Source: Flammula alnicola (lineage: Eukaryota; Basidiomycota; Agaricomycetes; Agaricales; Strophariaceae). Taken from it: a DNA stretch of 64,000 nt. A program made the translations under genes and the position numbers. Positions within the stretch are counted from its first letter, which is position 1. Every line of letters begins with the position of its first letter. Shown one piece after another: positions 12,461 to 25,247 of the stretch. The notes beneath the pieces are model-generated. The model saw only the letters and a program-made list of their open reading frames with translations. It was not told where the DNA came from and did no database searches. The stretch is taken from positions 62,001 to 126,000 of the forward strand of contig JADNRV010000023.1 of NCBI GenBank assembly GCA_015499995.1. The letters run 5' to 3'.

Positions 12461-13628
12461 ACGATATAAGGAATCCCAAAGTTGAATGTAGAAATTGTTG
12501 CTGGATCAACAAAATTGTCTATCTTTCTGTGTATTTGTATGATTCTCCGGAATAACTCAGCCATTCGGGACGACCTTTTGACAACTTCGTGGAAAATTAA
12601 ATAAAACGTTGTGAATCGATATTATACCTCGGCAGCGGGCCTCCGTACTGGCAGATTTCATTCCGACTCGTCTTCCTTTCCTGGAACATCTCAAACTTCT
12701 CTTAAAAGGCAGCTCTGTCATGGTGGTTGCACATGAACGATCTTTGGTATATTTTCAATTTCCATGTAAATCGCTCGTGCCTAAGCTATTTTATTTTCCA
12801 GATAACTCAAATTAGCGCAAGAGCTACGATATAAATATCCTCTCCATATTTCCGATGAGCTGTCGCCTTAAAGGTTTATTTTGAGCCAACCCTCGGTGTC
12901 TATGGAGCACTGAAGAAAAGGTCTTTGTAAAGTGTCCCACACTTTCTCTTCTTACTGACTTGGACACGTAGCATCTTGCTCGCATTTTTCCACATCGCAA
13001 ACCTTAACACCTTACCGAAATTGTCGTTCTATCTGAATTCCCGCGCTCATGGCACTAATTTGTCGGCGCGATGGATCATATGTGCATTGAACACACACTG
13101 CCCGAACCCTGTTTGGAACTCAGTCAGAAGGTATCCGTTTATTCGTCTACTGCAAAGAGATATCATTGAATACTTTCAAGGACTTTTAAGGGCGAACCCG
13201 ATAAACTATAGTTCATGCTTTGGTCTCCTGACGAACAGCACACCCTCCGCCGGTCGGCAAAACACTGCTACATCTCTGACATCTGCTCTATTCACGGGCT
13301 GTCCTTCTGGCCTCCGTTTTATTCTGTGTGAGCTGTTCGGACAATTCCCCATTTCCGAAACCAGTCTCTGAACCATACTTTTGCTGGTCCTGCTGTGCTT
13401 CGACGTTTCTCAGAAAGGTGGTCTGGTGGTCTTCCTTTCTCTATTTTACAGGCATGCTTTCCTGAACCGCGTGGCTATCTTCAGAGCATCCACATGCAAC
13501 GACTCTGGTGACATTTTGAGAAGACCAGGAAATGATTTCCCCGATATGAACGAACTGCATAAAAGCTGGAATGATATCCAGAGGAGTACTGACGCTCACT
13601 AGTCCTCTGATTTGCCTGCAGATTGAAC
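12461..13628. other. Spacer between tandem GH18 genes
   Basis: About 1.2 kb with no supported gene. An open frame of 131 codons at 12976-13371 has no recognisable motif or splice support. The end holds the copy 2 promoter: a TATA-like CATAAAAG at about 13559 lies 70 bp before the ATG at 13629, matching the TATA-to-start layout of copy 1. The upstream sequences of the two copies are otherwise not obviously alike by eye. Confidence 0.45.
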
Positions 13629-15240
13629 ATGGTCGCCTTCAACGGCAACAAGGTGCTATTCTCCTTCTTTTCAGGACTGGTCAGCCTTGCGACTGTCAAC
13701 TCTTCTCCTGTGGAACTCGCGTCGTACAGCAAGAATGTGTCTGCCGTTAATTTCGTCTCTGATGCGAAGGCTGCTACCCCTGCTGCTCCTCATTTCGTCA
13801 TCTACAGCGATGCACCGGTCTCGGGAGAGACTGGACCTCCTCCAGTTTCTCAGGTCCAGGTACGTACCCAACTTCAGGCAATTCCTGTTATATGTATAAT
13901 TAAAACCTTTGCACAGGGTTTCAATGTTTTGTTCGTCTTGGGCATTTTTTCCTCTAAAAGTTGCATTGACTCTTGATCTATTCATTCAGTGCCCTATCCT
14001 TTCTCTTAACCGACGGAGCATTTGACAAGGTCATATTCAATATTCTGACCCGACAATTCAGTATGCTCAATTCAATATCCAGGCTCTGGAATGGACCACA
14101 TTGTCCTCCTCACAGCGCTCAACTGTCAAATCACAGTACGCAGCTGCTGGAATAAAGGTCATCGTATCCCTTTTCGGCTCAACGGATGCACCCACGACCA
14201 ATGGCGCAGACCCGATAGCCACTGCCAACACGATGGCGGCATGGGTTAAAGAGTTTGACCTTGACGGCGCTGATGTAGACTACGAAGTATGTTGACACGA
14301 ATGGCTCGATGACTCATTTAATAACCTTCGAATCCAGGATTTCGACGCAGTCAATGCTGGAAATGGCAAAGCTGAGGTATTTTTCGGCGAAATTCGTCCT
14401 TGAGTACAGCGACACTCATTCAATATCAATTAGGCCTGGCTAGCATCGTTCACGACTCAGTTGCGGAATCAACTCCCAGCAGGGACCTTTATTTTGACAC
14501 ACGCTCGTATGCAAAATCCTAATTAGTATTTCATTTCCTATTAATCTTTTAATTCTTGGTAGCGGTCGCTCCTTGGTGAGGTTTACTTTTGGAATCACTC
14601 AAATCCGGTATTATTAATATCTTTGGGCGCCAGGTTCTCACCCGGTAAATTTGGCGGCGGGGCTTATTTGACGGTAGATTCAACAGTGGGTAATTTAATA
14701 GACTGGTACAACGTGCAGGTATGTCATTCTACCATAGAATATTCCATTCTAGCTCATGAACCGTATCCACAAAAGTTCTATAACCGTGAGCTCCATTGTA
14801 CATTTGTCTACAAATTTCACTTCTAATCATACTTAAACAGAGGGCTCGAGCGAATATACGACATGCACTGGTCTCTTGACGACTTCTTCCAACACATGGC
14901 CGCAGTCCGCGCTTTTCCAGATCGCAAATAGCGGTATCCCACTGTCTAAGCTTGTTATCGGTAAACCCGGGATCAGCAGCGATGCAAGCAACGGATTTAT
15001 GTCGACCTGACCTTGGCTGGATGTGTTGAGCAAGCAAAGAACGAAGGATGGAGTGAGTTCTATAAATAGTGCACCCTCGTTTGGCGCTTATTTTTCCAAT
15101 CCGCACAGATGCTGGTGTAATGGTATGGGAGGTATGCAAAGTTGTATCGGTATCCAACCCTATCCTGAACGCTTTTTCAAGTTCCCCGATGCAGCAGCAT
15201 CGTGGATCAGGCTGTCCGAGCACAGGCATTCCCAGAGTAG
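13629..15240 (+). CDS. Secreted GH18 chitinase-like protein, copy 2, with 3' frame breaks (probable decaying duplicate)
   Basis: Tandem paralogue of the gene at 10837, with the same exon plan and the same tiny 13-nt exon. Seen: a signal-like N-terminus (MVAFNGNKVLFSFFSGLVSL), TPAAPHFVIYSDA, and the catalytic motif DGADVDYE at about 14265-14287 (both key Asp and the Glu kept). The barrel segments VAPWFSPGKFGGGAY and LIDWYNVQFYN follow. By alignment to copy 1 the frame breaks twice near the end. At 15008-15010 a TGA follows FMST, while the expected continuation (LTLAGCVEQAKNEGW) lies in the next frame, as if one base were lost. At about 15204 a second one-base loss precedes QAVRAQAFPE and the homologous stop at 15238-15240. 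Read literally, the protein loses about 45 C-terminal residues, including the last barrel strand. Real mutation or assembly error cannot be told apart here. Confidence 0.75.
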
Positions 15241-15500
15241 TCGGCAAGTCCATTGGTTTTTAACATTATGTAAAGTGTACTATTTATACCGGCTGGTCCA
15301 TGTGTTTGGTAATGGGTTTAGAAGGAAACAAAGGTCCGAAATCAAAGAAATTATGCCAACGAAAAGTCGAAAGTAAAGACCTAGATGACCCAAATACAGT
15401 AGCGTCCAAGTTACAGATTTAGGTGACATGAGGGCTTTAAAAGTCCAAAGATGAGATGAGTATATTGTCCTTGCGTCCATAGAAGTAACAACAGGCGTCT

Positions 15501-16734
15501 TTATGCTGTGACGAGGAACAGTTCCTGAAGAACAGACAGTCAGAAAGATTGCATTAGAAAATTGTTTCGACTCACGACAGCAGATGCCGGAGTATCATTG
15601 TTTAGATTATAGGCATCAATGTCACCAACAAAGAAGATGGAATTCTGCGTCCGAACCAGTTAAAGAATTAGCTCATGCATGACAGGTCTGCGAACTTACC
15701 GCTCGGATATCATAGGCAAGGACGGTAGGAGGTTGAGAGCCGTCGTGGTTGATCCATTGAGCTTGAAGATTAGTAGATTAAGTTTCTCTAGTCGTAGAGG
15801 CTTTGAAATGACGAATACCTGTTAACTGCTTCGTGCTTTGATTGATAGACCATATAGCGGACTCTACATATACCTTCTGGTGGAGGTATCACAGGAGGGA
15901 ACCCGGTGGTGCTAATTGCCACCCATGAGTAACGAAAATACCATTGTCTTAGCCGCAAACGACTTACTTGACTCCACGTTGGTAAAAGGGACCGTGCTTG
16001 AATGAAGGAGCAAATGAGAACTTCAAAAATAGATTAAGGGGTCACATACCTGCGGCTCCCAAGGCTGAGCGACGGGACGGTAACAGTAGAGGAAGTTCCA
16101 CCTCCAACGAAAAATGGTGCAGGGAATGCTGGATTCTAACGAGAAATATGAGTTGAGATGAGCCGCACTATTTCACTTCATAGAATAAGTACGCACGGTG
16201 GCCAAGATATTGATAAACTTCGGGTTTGATGGGCTAAACGTCAGACTTACAAGCAAGTCCTTGTCTGGACCAAGAGCGTTGACTCCGCTTCTGTTGAAGA
16301 ATTAGTATTTGTCCCTTCTTTTTTGGGTTTAACGCGTACATTGTCCCACCACTCTGCCAATTTCTGACATGTCCGAGACTGCTTCCGTCCTTGTTTCTGA
16401 GTTCGAGTCGGCCTGTGAGCCTAGAAAAACAATTGAGGGTGACGGCGGAGAAAATAAAAGTTGAAACATACGTGACTGGGGGTAAAGGTGAAGTCGTAGC
16501 ACGCTTTGAACCTTCGAATAGGATGAATTGGTGTTCCACCGACAGATTAAATTACAACTTACCCTGAGCAGGGGTTGGCTTATTCCTAGCTCCAATTATT
16601 CCCCTGGCGAACTTAGGAGGGATGGGCGGGAGACCCCGTGCCAGCCTTTGAGCATTGGTGTCTTGGAGAGGAGAAGAGAGCACCAGTCCAAAGCACAGTC
16701 CAACAATCAATAAGATCGATAACTTGTGAATCAT
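15501..16734 (-). CDS. Small secreted protein of unknown function
   Basis: Function not recognised, though the layout looks like a family of secreted proteins common in agaricomycetes (from memory, not checked). Start at 16734: signal peptide MIHKLSILLIVGLCFGLVLS. After introns the frame reads TGRLELRNKDGSSLGHVRNW, ISGVNALGPDKDLLVSLTF, NPAFPAPFFVGGG, SFAPSFKHGPFYQRGVK, STTGFPPVIPPPEG, SAIWSINQSTKQL, QWINHDGSQPPTVLAYDIR, NSIFFVGDIDAYN and ELFLVTA, with a stop at 15501-15503. About nine exons, introns about 50 nt. A TATATAAAG-type box on this strand at about 16801-16809 sits 70 bp upstream of the start. No Cys-rich pattern, so probably not a hydrophobin or Cys-rich effector. The exact borders of the two small exons near 15900-16020 are uncertain. 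Confidence 0.7.
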
Positions 16735-18870
16735 CTTGGTCGTGAAAGGGCTGGAAGGGAGGAATCGGCAAAGAAGAGATCATCCTTTTAACCTGAGGGC
16801 TTTATATATGGAACGTCATCATGGGCCGATCTTTGTCAACCAAGTTGCTAGCGGAGTATTGTTCGGCCAGTCACAAAACGCGCGTCGTAAACATCGGATG
16901 ATAAGCCTTTATATGATTTCATCAAAGGCACCATGTACAAGAAGAAAGGAACGTGTATGGTGCATGTCCTGGACGCCATTGAAAACGGGGAGAAAGTTAT
17001 GGGCCAGCTAGGGTTGCTTCGGTTTGCCATAGGAGGCTGGAGCCATTGGTACGAGTCACTCGAGTCTCGAAGCCCACAGAACAAACGGTTGAGTGCGGCG
17101 GAGGGAACGACTGACTGACGTAGTTCAGATTTGTATTGTAGATAATTGGTAGATAACTTTGACGGCATAAAATGACCGCATGGCGTTATGTAGTCATGAA
17201 AGAGTCCGGATGTACTTTTTACAGTGGCTGTTCAACCCTGCTGCAAGAACCTCGAGAGTGTTTATCGCGGCGAGGCCTGATAGAAAATTTTTGGAGCAGA
17301 ATTTTTGAATGATGATCGTGCATTGCAACCACAAATCGATTTTGTTCCACTGGACGAAAATAGCACACTGCGGCAAGTTCCGGCCCGAGGCTTCCACTCG
17401 ATATGATCATGATCGATGCCTCGATCCTGAAAATACCACCATGAACTTAGCTACAGATGCATACTCCTGGCATCCAGTGTCTTTCAGACTCTTTCTGCGC
17501 AGTAACGGCAGCCCATCCAATTCTGCGCAGTAACGTCAGCCCATCCAAACTTCTCCTCAGCGGCTCATCGGTGATAACAAGAAGCTCCCCATCCCGCAGG
17601 GACTTTGAGCTGTTCTGTGTATTTTTGCCGTCCTGTTTCTGGGAAGCTTTCAGATCCTACCTACCACCAGCCTATCGGTGCTAAGGCGAACGCCTTGATA
17701 TGATCATATCCTCTCGCCAAAGACATTTTATCAGTTAGAAAAGTCTTTGAATGAAGATTGATAAACTGTCACATTCCGCACATTGATCGATGAAGGCCTT
17801 TATATCTTGACTTCACGCTACCGACACCTCTGCGCTACTTGGAAAAGTCCCAAAATATCGTCTCCTTTTTGTCTCTCATCCATTCATTCGGTTCAACGTT
17901 GAGCATTTGTCTCTGGCTTGAAAATGGGAGCATGTTGGCATAATCTCGAGATATTGCATATAAGTGTCCGCCGATTTTTCGATGGCCTTGGAACTCACTG
18001 TTAGCCTCGCCACTGAGGCTACAGAGAGAACTAAGGTCAGAGAAGCATTGCATTATCCCAACAGTTTGGAGTATGTACTGGCTCCGTGGCTCGAACGATG
18101 TAGGCCCTTATACACTACATCGCCTGTTTCCTTATTGATGATTTAGGCGCCCAAGGCCCTTTGGGATAGCCGCGGACGGGCATAAAAAGCTCAAGGCAGA
18201 GAGACATCGATGGGTGGGTTCCAGAGAATTTACGAAACCCTCTCTCGGGCCGCGCTGCTCGGTAGACTGCTGATGCGACAACTTTACATATATACCAAGT
18301 TACTTAAAAAGCAGATGCGTGTTACGCAAGGGCAGCGGAACCCGGCACCATTCGTTGCAGGAAAACGTAAAATTTACGACCCTGTGGGTCAAAGCATCAG
18401 AGAATCCTTTCCAAATTTCTTTATCGTGTTTCAATGCAGATGGAGACGGACAGTCTTCAATACTATGACTACATGGCTACTGGGCAACTTTTCGTGAGAA
18501 ATTTTCTCTCTTTTGACAAATCATACTGATGGACCTGGTCTCATTAAATAGTCTCATATATATCCTCTTCATTGCAGCCGAATTATCTCCGGCCGAATGA
18601 CTCGCGTCGATTCGCGGGTAATGCTTTTCTGTCACGTGGTGGGAAATATTATGGGAAAGATATGCCGCACATGCTGGCTGCTGACACCAATGATCCGTCT
18701 TTAGATTCTAGAGTCATCACCTAATATCCCACACAAGCAACTTCTCTAGAGGTGCAAGGCATACCAGCTCTCTCACAAGTTCTGCTATCTTATCTCGGCC
18801 TTGAGCCCGAACTCGGCGTGCCCACCACGTTATAGCTGGAGGCAGGCAGGCTGCTTGGCTCCCACCCTTA
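16735..18870. other. Gene-poor spacer with short repeats
   Basis: About 2.1 kb with no supported gene. Open frames up to about 106 codons (such as 16848-17168 and 18210-18497) lack motifs and splice continuity. It does hold a 28-bp tandem duplication at 17493-17548 and a 14-bp perfect palindrome at 17696-17709. The right end must contain the promoter, and possibly a short first exon, of the amino-acid transporter that follows. Confidence 0.45.
17493..17548. repeat. 28-bp tandem duplication
   Basis: Two adjacent 28-bp units at 17493-17520 and 17521-17548 start with TTCTGCGCAGTAACG and end with CAGCCCATCCAA, differing at one base (G versus T at unit position 16). A recent slippage-type duplication in non-coding DNA. 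Confidence 0.9.
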
Positions 18871-18896
18871 CGGCTGAATAAACTGCTCCCCCTCAA

Positions 18897-20982
18897 GCCC
18901 GTACCCCACTCCGCCACTGAGCCTGAGTGGAAGTCGAAGGACGAATACACCTACAACAAAGACGACGAAGACGAGTCGTACGAGATGACTCAGACTTACG
19001 GAGTGCCGCAGCCAGTTCTGCAGAGCCGAACGTTCTTCTGAGGCAGACGAGTCGCGAGCGCTGTTAGGTGGTCGTGCTGGTGTGTCGCAGCACAAGACTG
19101 ATAAGGATGCAGATGGCCATGCGAGTCTCGTGAGCTGTATCAGTAATTTGTCGAACACGATTATTGGAAGTGGTGCGTGTATTGTTTGACCTTGACCTGG
19201 AGTTATGTCTTGAACGAGGATTGCTTGCAGGCATGCTTACTTTTCCCCTGGTATTTCGTTATCTCCACCCCTCATGGTATCTCGAGCTTATTGCTATTCT
19301 TGATAGGCAATGGCCTCAAGTGGAATCATTCCAGGGATCATAACCTGTGTGCTATCAGGTTCAGTGGCCGTCTTTGGGCTCTACCTGCTTTCCTTGTGTG
19401 CGCGAAGACCAAGGGCCGACACGCGTCATTCCATGCCGTCTCCCAACTCACCTTCCCCAGCGCGGCCGTCTTCTTTGATGCAGCCATCGCAGCGAAATGC
19501 TTCGGTGTGTCCATCAGGTAAGATTCACTGTTTAGGCTTCTCCGGAGATGAACATTTAAAGCAATGGGAAGGGGCTCCTGAGCCATTTCTGCCTATTGCT
19601 ATACTGATTCGGCGTCTTATCTTAGCTATTTGATTATCATCAAAGGACTTATGCCCAAAGTTGTCGCTTCTCTTTACCATGATCTGACTTCGGAGACGAC
19701 GAACCCGCCGGAGTGGTCACAGAATGGAAATAACTGGATCACTATCTTCACGATTATCCTCGTCCCTTTATGCTTTTTGAGGCATCTGAACAGTTTACGG
19801 CATACGAGCTATGTCGCTCTTTTCTCTGTTGGTAAGCCCTTCATTAAATTAAGTCCGAAGACAAGTCGAATTAACATGCATATCGGTAGCATATCTGGTG
19901 GCGATCGTGATAACCTGCTATTTCTGGCCCCTCAAGGGCATGTCTTCCCCTGGGGAGATCCGACTTATCCATTTCACACCTAGTTTCGTCTCGAATTTCC
20001 CAGTTCAAGTATTTGCATTTACATGTGCCCAGAATGTGAGTTTCCCTTCGCGTCGTACATGTCGCCGTTTAACCAAGGATACATGCAGTTATTCCCGATC
20101 TATAACGAGCTCAAGACCAACTCTCAAAGTCGCATGAATATTGTTATTGGAGGGTCGATTGGCTCTGCTACGTTGACATATGAAGTTATTGCAGTGTTTG
20201 GATACCTCACTTTTGGTTCCAAGGTCAGCCACGCCCCTCGGTTCCATTGCCGAGTTTTTTCCGACTAACACTGTATGACAGGTTGGCCCAAATATTATCG
20301 CGATGTACCCATCGACATCCCTCTTTATCGCCATCGGCCAATTGGCAATCGTGATATTGGTGTTGTTCTCGTATCCATTGCAGGTGCACCCATGCAGAAA
20401 TTGCTTGGATAAAGTATTTCATCCCAGGCATGCAACTGGTCCCCAAAAAGTCGAGGACGAAGAGGAGGAGGAGGACCCTGAGCCGAGGGGAGATGAACAC
20501 CATGGGCACGGGCACGCCGAAATGTCCAAATTTAAGCACATTGTTTTGACCGCCGCGATTATTGTCGGTGGGTTCACCGTCGCCTATATGGTTGATGATC
20601 TCCAACTAGGTAAGCGCCACACATATGAATATCCTTCTTAAGTGTCTCATTATATTTCAAGTATTGTCGTTCGTGGGCGCTACTGGATCCACAACGATTT
20701 CCTTCATTTTGCCGGGTCTCTTTTATTGGAAGGTAAATTCTATCCTCCGTGTTGCCGTTCAGGGAAATTTTTACAATGGTATCTAGTTGACCCGCAACGA
20801 TCCTACTGTGACCAAGACGATGAATTTTGCTGCTTTCGGGCTGATGGTTTACGGTCTGTGTGTGTTCGTATTCTGGTAAGTGGCATCGTTTTACTATAAT
20901 GGAGCGATGAGAGAATTTAAAAAATTCTAGTTTGAGCTTCAACATATACCAAATAGCACATGGAGATGGACCTGCGCATTGA
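18897..20982 (+). CDS. Amino-acid transporter, AVT/SLC38-type (AAAP family); 5' end unresolved
   Basis: Family role: proton-coupled amino-acid transport across the vacuole or another membrane (Pfam Aa_trans family; yeast AVT genes). Seen: an acidic N-terminus (DEYTYNKDDEDES, then after an intron at about 18978-19023 AERSSEADESRALLGGRAG). The classical first helix follows: SLVSCISNLSNTIIGSG / MLTFPLAMASSGIIPG. About ten further hydrophobic segments are seen, including FFDAAIAAKCFGVSI, LIIIKGLMPKVV, ITIFTIILVPLCFL, VQVFAFTCAQN, GSIGSATLTYEVIAVFGYL and FAAFGLMVYGLCVFVF. A hydrophilic His/Glu-rich loop (EDEEEEEDPEPRGDEHHGHG) lies between helices near 20450. The stop is at 20980-20982. Six or more introns. 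I could not find the initiator ATG with confidence: the frame stays open upstream of 18897 without one, so a further 5' exon is likely. Confidence 0.85.
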
Positions 20983-21239
20983 GGATTGACTTGTACATAG
21001 ACTAGGGATTATAGGGACATACATATAGGATTATTTTATCGAAGCCTGAGTAATTGAATGAATTTACCCACGGTGTAACTGGAATGAGATGCTGTCAGAT
21101 TTTCAGCTTGTTTCGCCCTTGAACCCCATGCCTTGACTCTGCCCATCCCCCATCCTCAAAAGTCGCCCCCTCAAATCTGAAATCTCTTGTCAAAACCGCC
21201 CACATTTCCTACTTGTCCTACCAAATCCTAGTCCGCGAC

Positions 21240-24200
21240 ATGGCTCTTGGTATGTGCCTCACTGTTTGTCTTAGCCCACATCCACCGCTCATCTTTTCTT
21301 GCCCTTTTCTTCCCCCTCACTTGACACAACAGATCCCTCTCTCGTCGCAGCCCAATCAGATTCATCAATCCCGCGCTTGGACCACAACTCCCACACAACC
21401 TATCCCAACGCCGAGGCCACAGCCATCCAACCCACATCAAGCTCTCCTAGCATCGGAAACCCAATATCAACTGCATCTTTCATGGAACCCACCACTCAAG
21501 ACGATCCCACAATCGCCCAATCCTCGCCATCGCCCGTTCCGGACTCCAGTGGGGCCAGTGCCAGCGATGGAGACACCACAACTGCCCTTAACCCCGATGT
21601 CGACCCCCAGATCCTTGAGGCTCTAAAGAGCAAGGACAGAATCTACGTTCTGAAGCTAGGCGAAACCTTTGAGGCTCTTATCATGGAACGCAGGTGGGTT
21701 CTTTCGTCCTAATTTGCGCCCACTCTTTTGTCCGACATGAGTGGAGATCGTCTGCTCACTTTGCGATTGCTGTGTTTCGTTTGCTGACGGCGGCTTTGGC
21801 AGGCAACGCGTTGAACTCACACCTGCCACCTCTTACCAACGCTTGCTCGTTCATCGTTGCTCGGCATATTACAGATTGGCTCCTGAGAATGATCCCGTCA
21901 CGAAGGGGATCTTTGTTCTTGCAACTGCAGACAGTCGAATGTATGTTGCCGTGCTGTCTGTCACCTTTTCTTCTTCTTATAAATTCATGACTGTCTTTCA
22001 TAGTCCTGACCGGCGTATTTGTGAACTCGTCCCAGCCGAATCGACTACACATCCCGCCTTCAAAATTATGCGGCGATCGGTCCTGGAACGTCGTTCCAAG
22101 CCACACTCTCATGCAGGCTCAGTCGCAGGGGAGGATCAAGAACTCTCTGATGTTGAGCAGTCTGAGTCTGGCAGCCAGGGTGGGCGGAGCAATCTCACAA
22201 GCTCAAGGGACAAAAAACGTATGACCATCGAGGAACGAGAAGCTGCTTATAACGAAGCAAGATCTCGTATCTTTATGGACTTCGAGGAGAAAGAGAAGGG
22301 AAAAGATAAGGACATGAGTGCGAGCTCATCTACTCTCAGCCTCAATGGTTCTGCTTCTACGAGCGCAGGCGGTAGAAGCAGCGTCGGAGATATGGATGAC
22401 GCCGCAAGCTCTCCTGCGACGGAAAGCGAGTGGTCTGTACCCTCGGGATCAAACTCTCGCGAGAAGAGAGACGGAAGGCGCGGAGGGCCGGGCGGCGCAT
22501 CTGCCTCATCCTCTCGGCCGCTTCGCAATGGAGGCTCATTCCAAGGCAATGGCTCAGGCGGTAGCTCTCGCAATTCCAGAGCTCCATCTCCATCCTTCAG
22601 TTATGCATCGCTGCATGATTCTCCAACGGGGCAAATATACGATCCTTCTCAGCAACATGGCCCTAACCCAGGATATTACACGAATCAGTTCGGATATCCT
22701 TACTCTCCACCCAGCCAAGGACCCAGCCCTCCTTTCCTGGCTCCATACCCGTATTATCCTCAACATTATAACCCCTATCAATCGCCTCCTCTGATGCCCC
22801 AGCACAATCCTGCTGATCCTACGACACCATCGGGTCATGAACCATATTCTCCTCCTCACCAGATGAACTACGCACCCCAATATGCGTGGCCTCCTCACCC
22901 GCAGCAACCGCCTTTGCAGTCTCCTCCACATACGATGCATATGTCTCTTCCACCGCAGCAACCTCAGCAAAATACTCATCCTGTTGGCCCTCCTTCGCTT
23001 CCGTCTCATTCGTCTCAGTACCAACCATTTGTGCATCCAGGCCATAATACATATACGTATCCCATGAATGGGTATTACGCCCCGCCTCCGCCACCAGCTC
23101 CTGGGCAGCAGATTCCTCCCCCACCGGCTCATATTAATATGCAGCAGCAGCAACCACAACAGCAACAGCAACAGCAACAGCAACCACAGCACCAGCATCA
23201 GCATCAGCAACACCAACACCAACACCAGCAGCACCAACACCAACACCAGCAACACCATCAACATCATCAACACCCTAGCTATGACGTGCCCAGAGGAGGC
23301 ATGAATGGGAACCAGATAGGACAGCCTCCCAACGGACAACACTTCAATAATAGCGCCAACTCAAACGGTCCGCGACACGGTCTTGGAAATGGTGTAATAC
23401 CACCAAATAACAATGGTCGGACGACCTCGCGAAATGGCACTGGACCTGATTCTGCACCTATGGGCGTCAATGGTTCGAAGCACCGTGTGCAGCCGCCGGC
23501 TTCTGCGCGTTCGGCATGGAGTTATGGCCCGGGCGTAGGTATGGGTGGATACACAGCCCCCATGCATTCCGCGGGTGGCGATGCTGTTGGTCCTAGGTTC
23601 AATAACTCGAATCGTCGAATGTCGGGAAACAGCAGCTCGGGAGGCAACAGTCGCGCGTCATCCAATTGTGATGACGTTTCTTCAACTGTGAGTTTTTGAT
23701 TTCTTTGAGCTCGTTAATATTTTATTGACAATATTTGCCTGTACAGTCTTCTTCGACGACTTCATCTTCATCGCGCAGGACGTTCACCTCAACAACGTCC
23801 TCGCAGCATCCTTTGCCTCCTCGGCCTGATTGGGCTGTCGGGCTCAAGGCACAGCCCACTTTGGCAGGTGGACGGCATCATGATCTCTCACTTTCGAACT
23901 CGCGCACGATGTCGCCCATTTCGCCTCCTCGGTCCAATGGGCATAACTCTCCGATGCCGAGCGACAATAATTCCCCACGGCAACCATCGTCGTCGCAGCA
24001 TACACCGCCCATCTCCCTTCAGGCCATGGATTTCCCACCGCTAACGTCTGCTGGTGCGACGCAGGAGAAGCGGACGCCGGTTGTGACAGGTGCTTGGGGT
24101 AACTCCCGACCTATTCTCTCGTCCGCGAATGGTAACGTTAACGCTTCCGGAAATATTGCCTCAGCGCAACACAGTCCTGTCGCGAAGCAGGAAGAAAATG

Positions 24201-24580
24201 AACGTGGTGTGGTTGAGCGCCAATCTCCCAAGGTCTGTTTTATTTTTATTTTTTTTGTTGCCGTCGAGCATGTGCTAATAGTATATGTGCCTTGCTTTTT
24301 TGTGCAGGTTCCGGAAATCTTTAACCCAAAGCTCGTCCGACGGCCGCCTACCGTTAACGGTCAAGGACTTCAGCGGGCACCAGGTGATAGAAGCAAAGAG
24401 TCGGTGGCAGTGAAAGGCGATTCAGTCGCTAGTCCTACTGCAATGGCTGGGCAGGTAGCTGCGATGTCGTTGGGAGATGAAACTGGCGTAGAGATCTCCA
24501 ACACCGAAAATGCCCCTTCAGCACCATCGCCTTCCCGCGAAAAGGAATCCTCCGTTGTAGCACCAGCGCCACCCATGTAA
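21240..24580 (+). CDS. R3H/SUZ-domain RNA-binding protein with Gln/His-rich tail
   Basis: Family role: R3H and SUZ domains bind single-stranded nucleic acid; fungal and animal relatives (R3HDM1/2, Encore, ARPP21) act on mRNA. Seen: a short first exon (MALD, start 21240), a Ser/Pro-rich N-terminus, and an R3H core spread over exons (ILEALKSKDRIYVLKLGE, then VELTPATSYQRLLVHRCSAY, then FVLATADSR). A SUZ-like segment follows (PAFKIMRRSVLERR, then RMTIEEREAAYNEARSRIF). The rest, over 600 residues, is disordered: Pro/Tyr/Gln-rich, a polyQ and Gln-His tract at about 23143-23272, then Ser/Asn-rich. Introns at about 21251-21330, 21693-21802, 21942-22003, 23688-23746 and 24232-24307 can be placed; the stop is at 24578-24580. 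Such tails often drive assembly into RNA granules, an inference here. Confidence 0.82.
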
Positions 24581-25247
24581 AAGTTTTCTATAGAAGTACA
24601 GATTCTAGCGTTCTGGTCTCTTTTATATGTTCCTTGTCGCACTCGTTTCTTCATTTTCTTCTTCGTCATACCTTTGGTTATTCTTCTTGTTGACCTTGTT
24701 GCATGATACTTATCTATTTTTTTTTCCCTTTTCTTTTGTAATGGTGTGTTTCGTTGTCTGGTATTGATATCGATATCGCTGTCGTGTTTCGTGTTGTTCT
24801 CTAAATAATTTCTATACATCTAGCTCGTGGCTGGTGTTGATCGATGGGTAGTTTGGTTTTCAAAGAAAACCTCTATGGTCGAGGACATCTGGGAGTTGGA
24901 AAAAACGGCATCAAAAAACGGCGATCGCAACGGCGATCGCAGCGGCGGGACGGCGGCTTTCCACCCGGTCACGGGACTTGCGCGCTAGGGGATCTACTTA
25001 ATCAGTATCATAAAAGAGGCTCGGTTTGCCTCCGTTTCTCACGCTGTTGCAACCTTTCACGAAACGGATACGAAGGTGATTAAGAACTTTTTAAGCGACA
25101 GTATGGATTATCTGATGAATTTATTTCATGTCATGTAAAGATTTCTTTCTGTTGCAAGATGGGTTTTTTGGCCACAGCGAGGCCGTTGTCTATTTGACCC
25201 CGCCCCACTTGTTTACTCGGCAGTCACTCGGCAGTCACAATTTCTCA

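Noticed and set aside
12976..13371. 131-codon ORF between the GH18 genes as a gene
   Set aside because: No motif, no signal peptide, no splice support and unusual composition; likely chance.
17696..17709. 14-bp palindrome GATATGATCATATC as an operator
   Set aside because: Perfect but short and AT-rich; palindromes of this size occur by chance, and no gene start is near.
23143..23272. CAG/CAN repeat as a non-coding microsatellite
   Set aside because: It is in frame within the R3H/SUZ gene and encodes the Gln/His-rich tract.
22554..23342. 262-codon minus-strand ORF rich in Leu, Val and Met
   Set aside because: Antisense shadow of the Gln/His/Pro-rich exon of the R3H/SUZ gene; repetitive composition.
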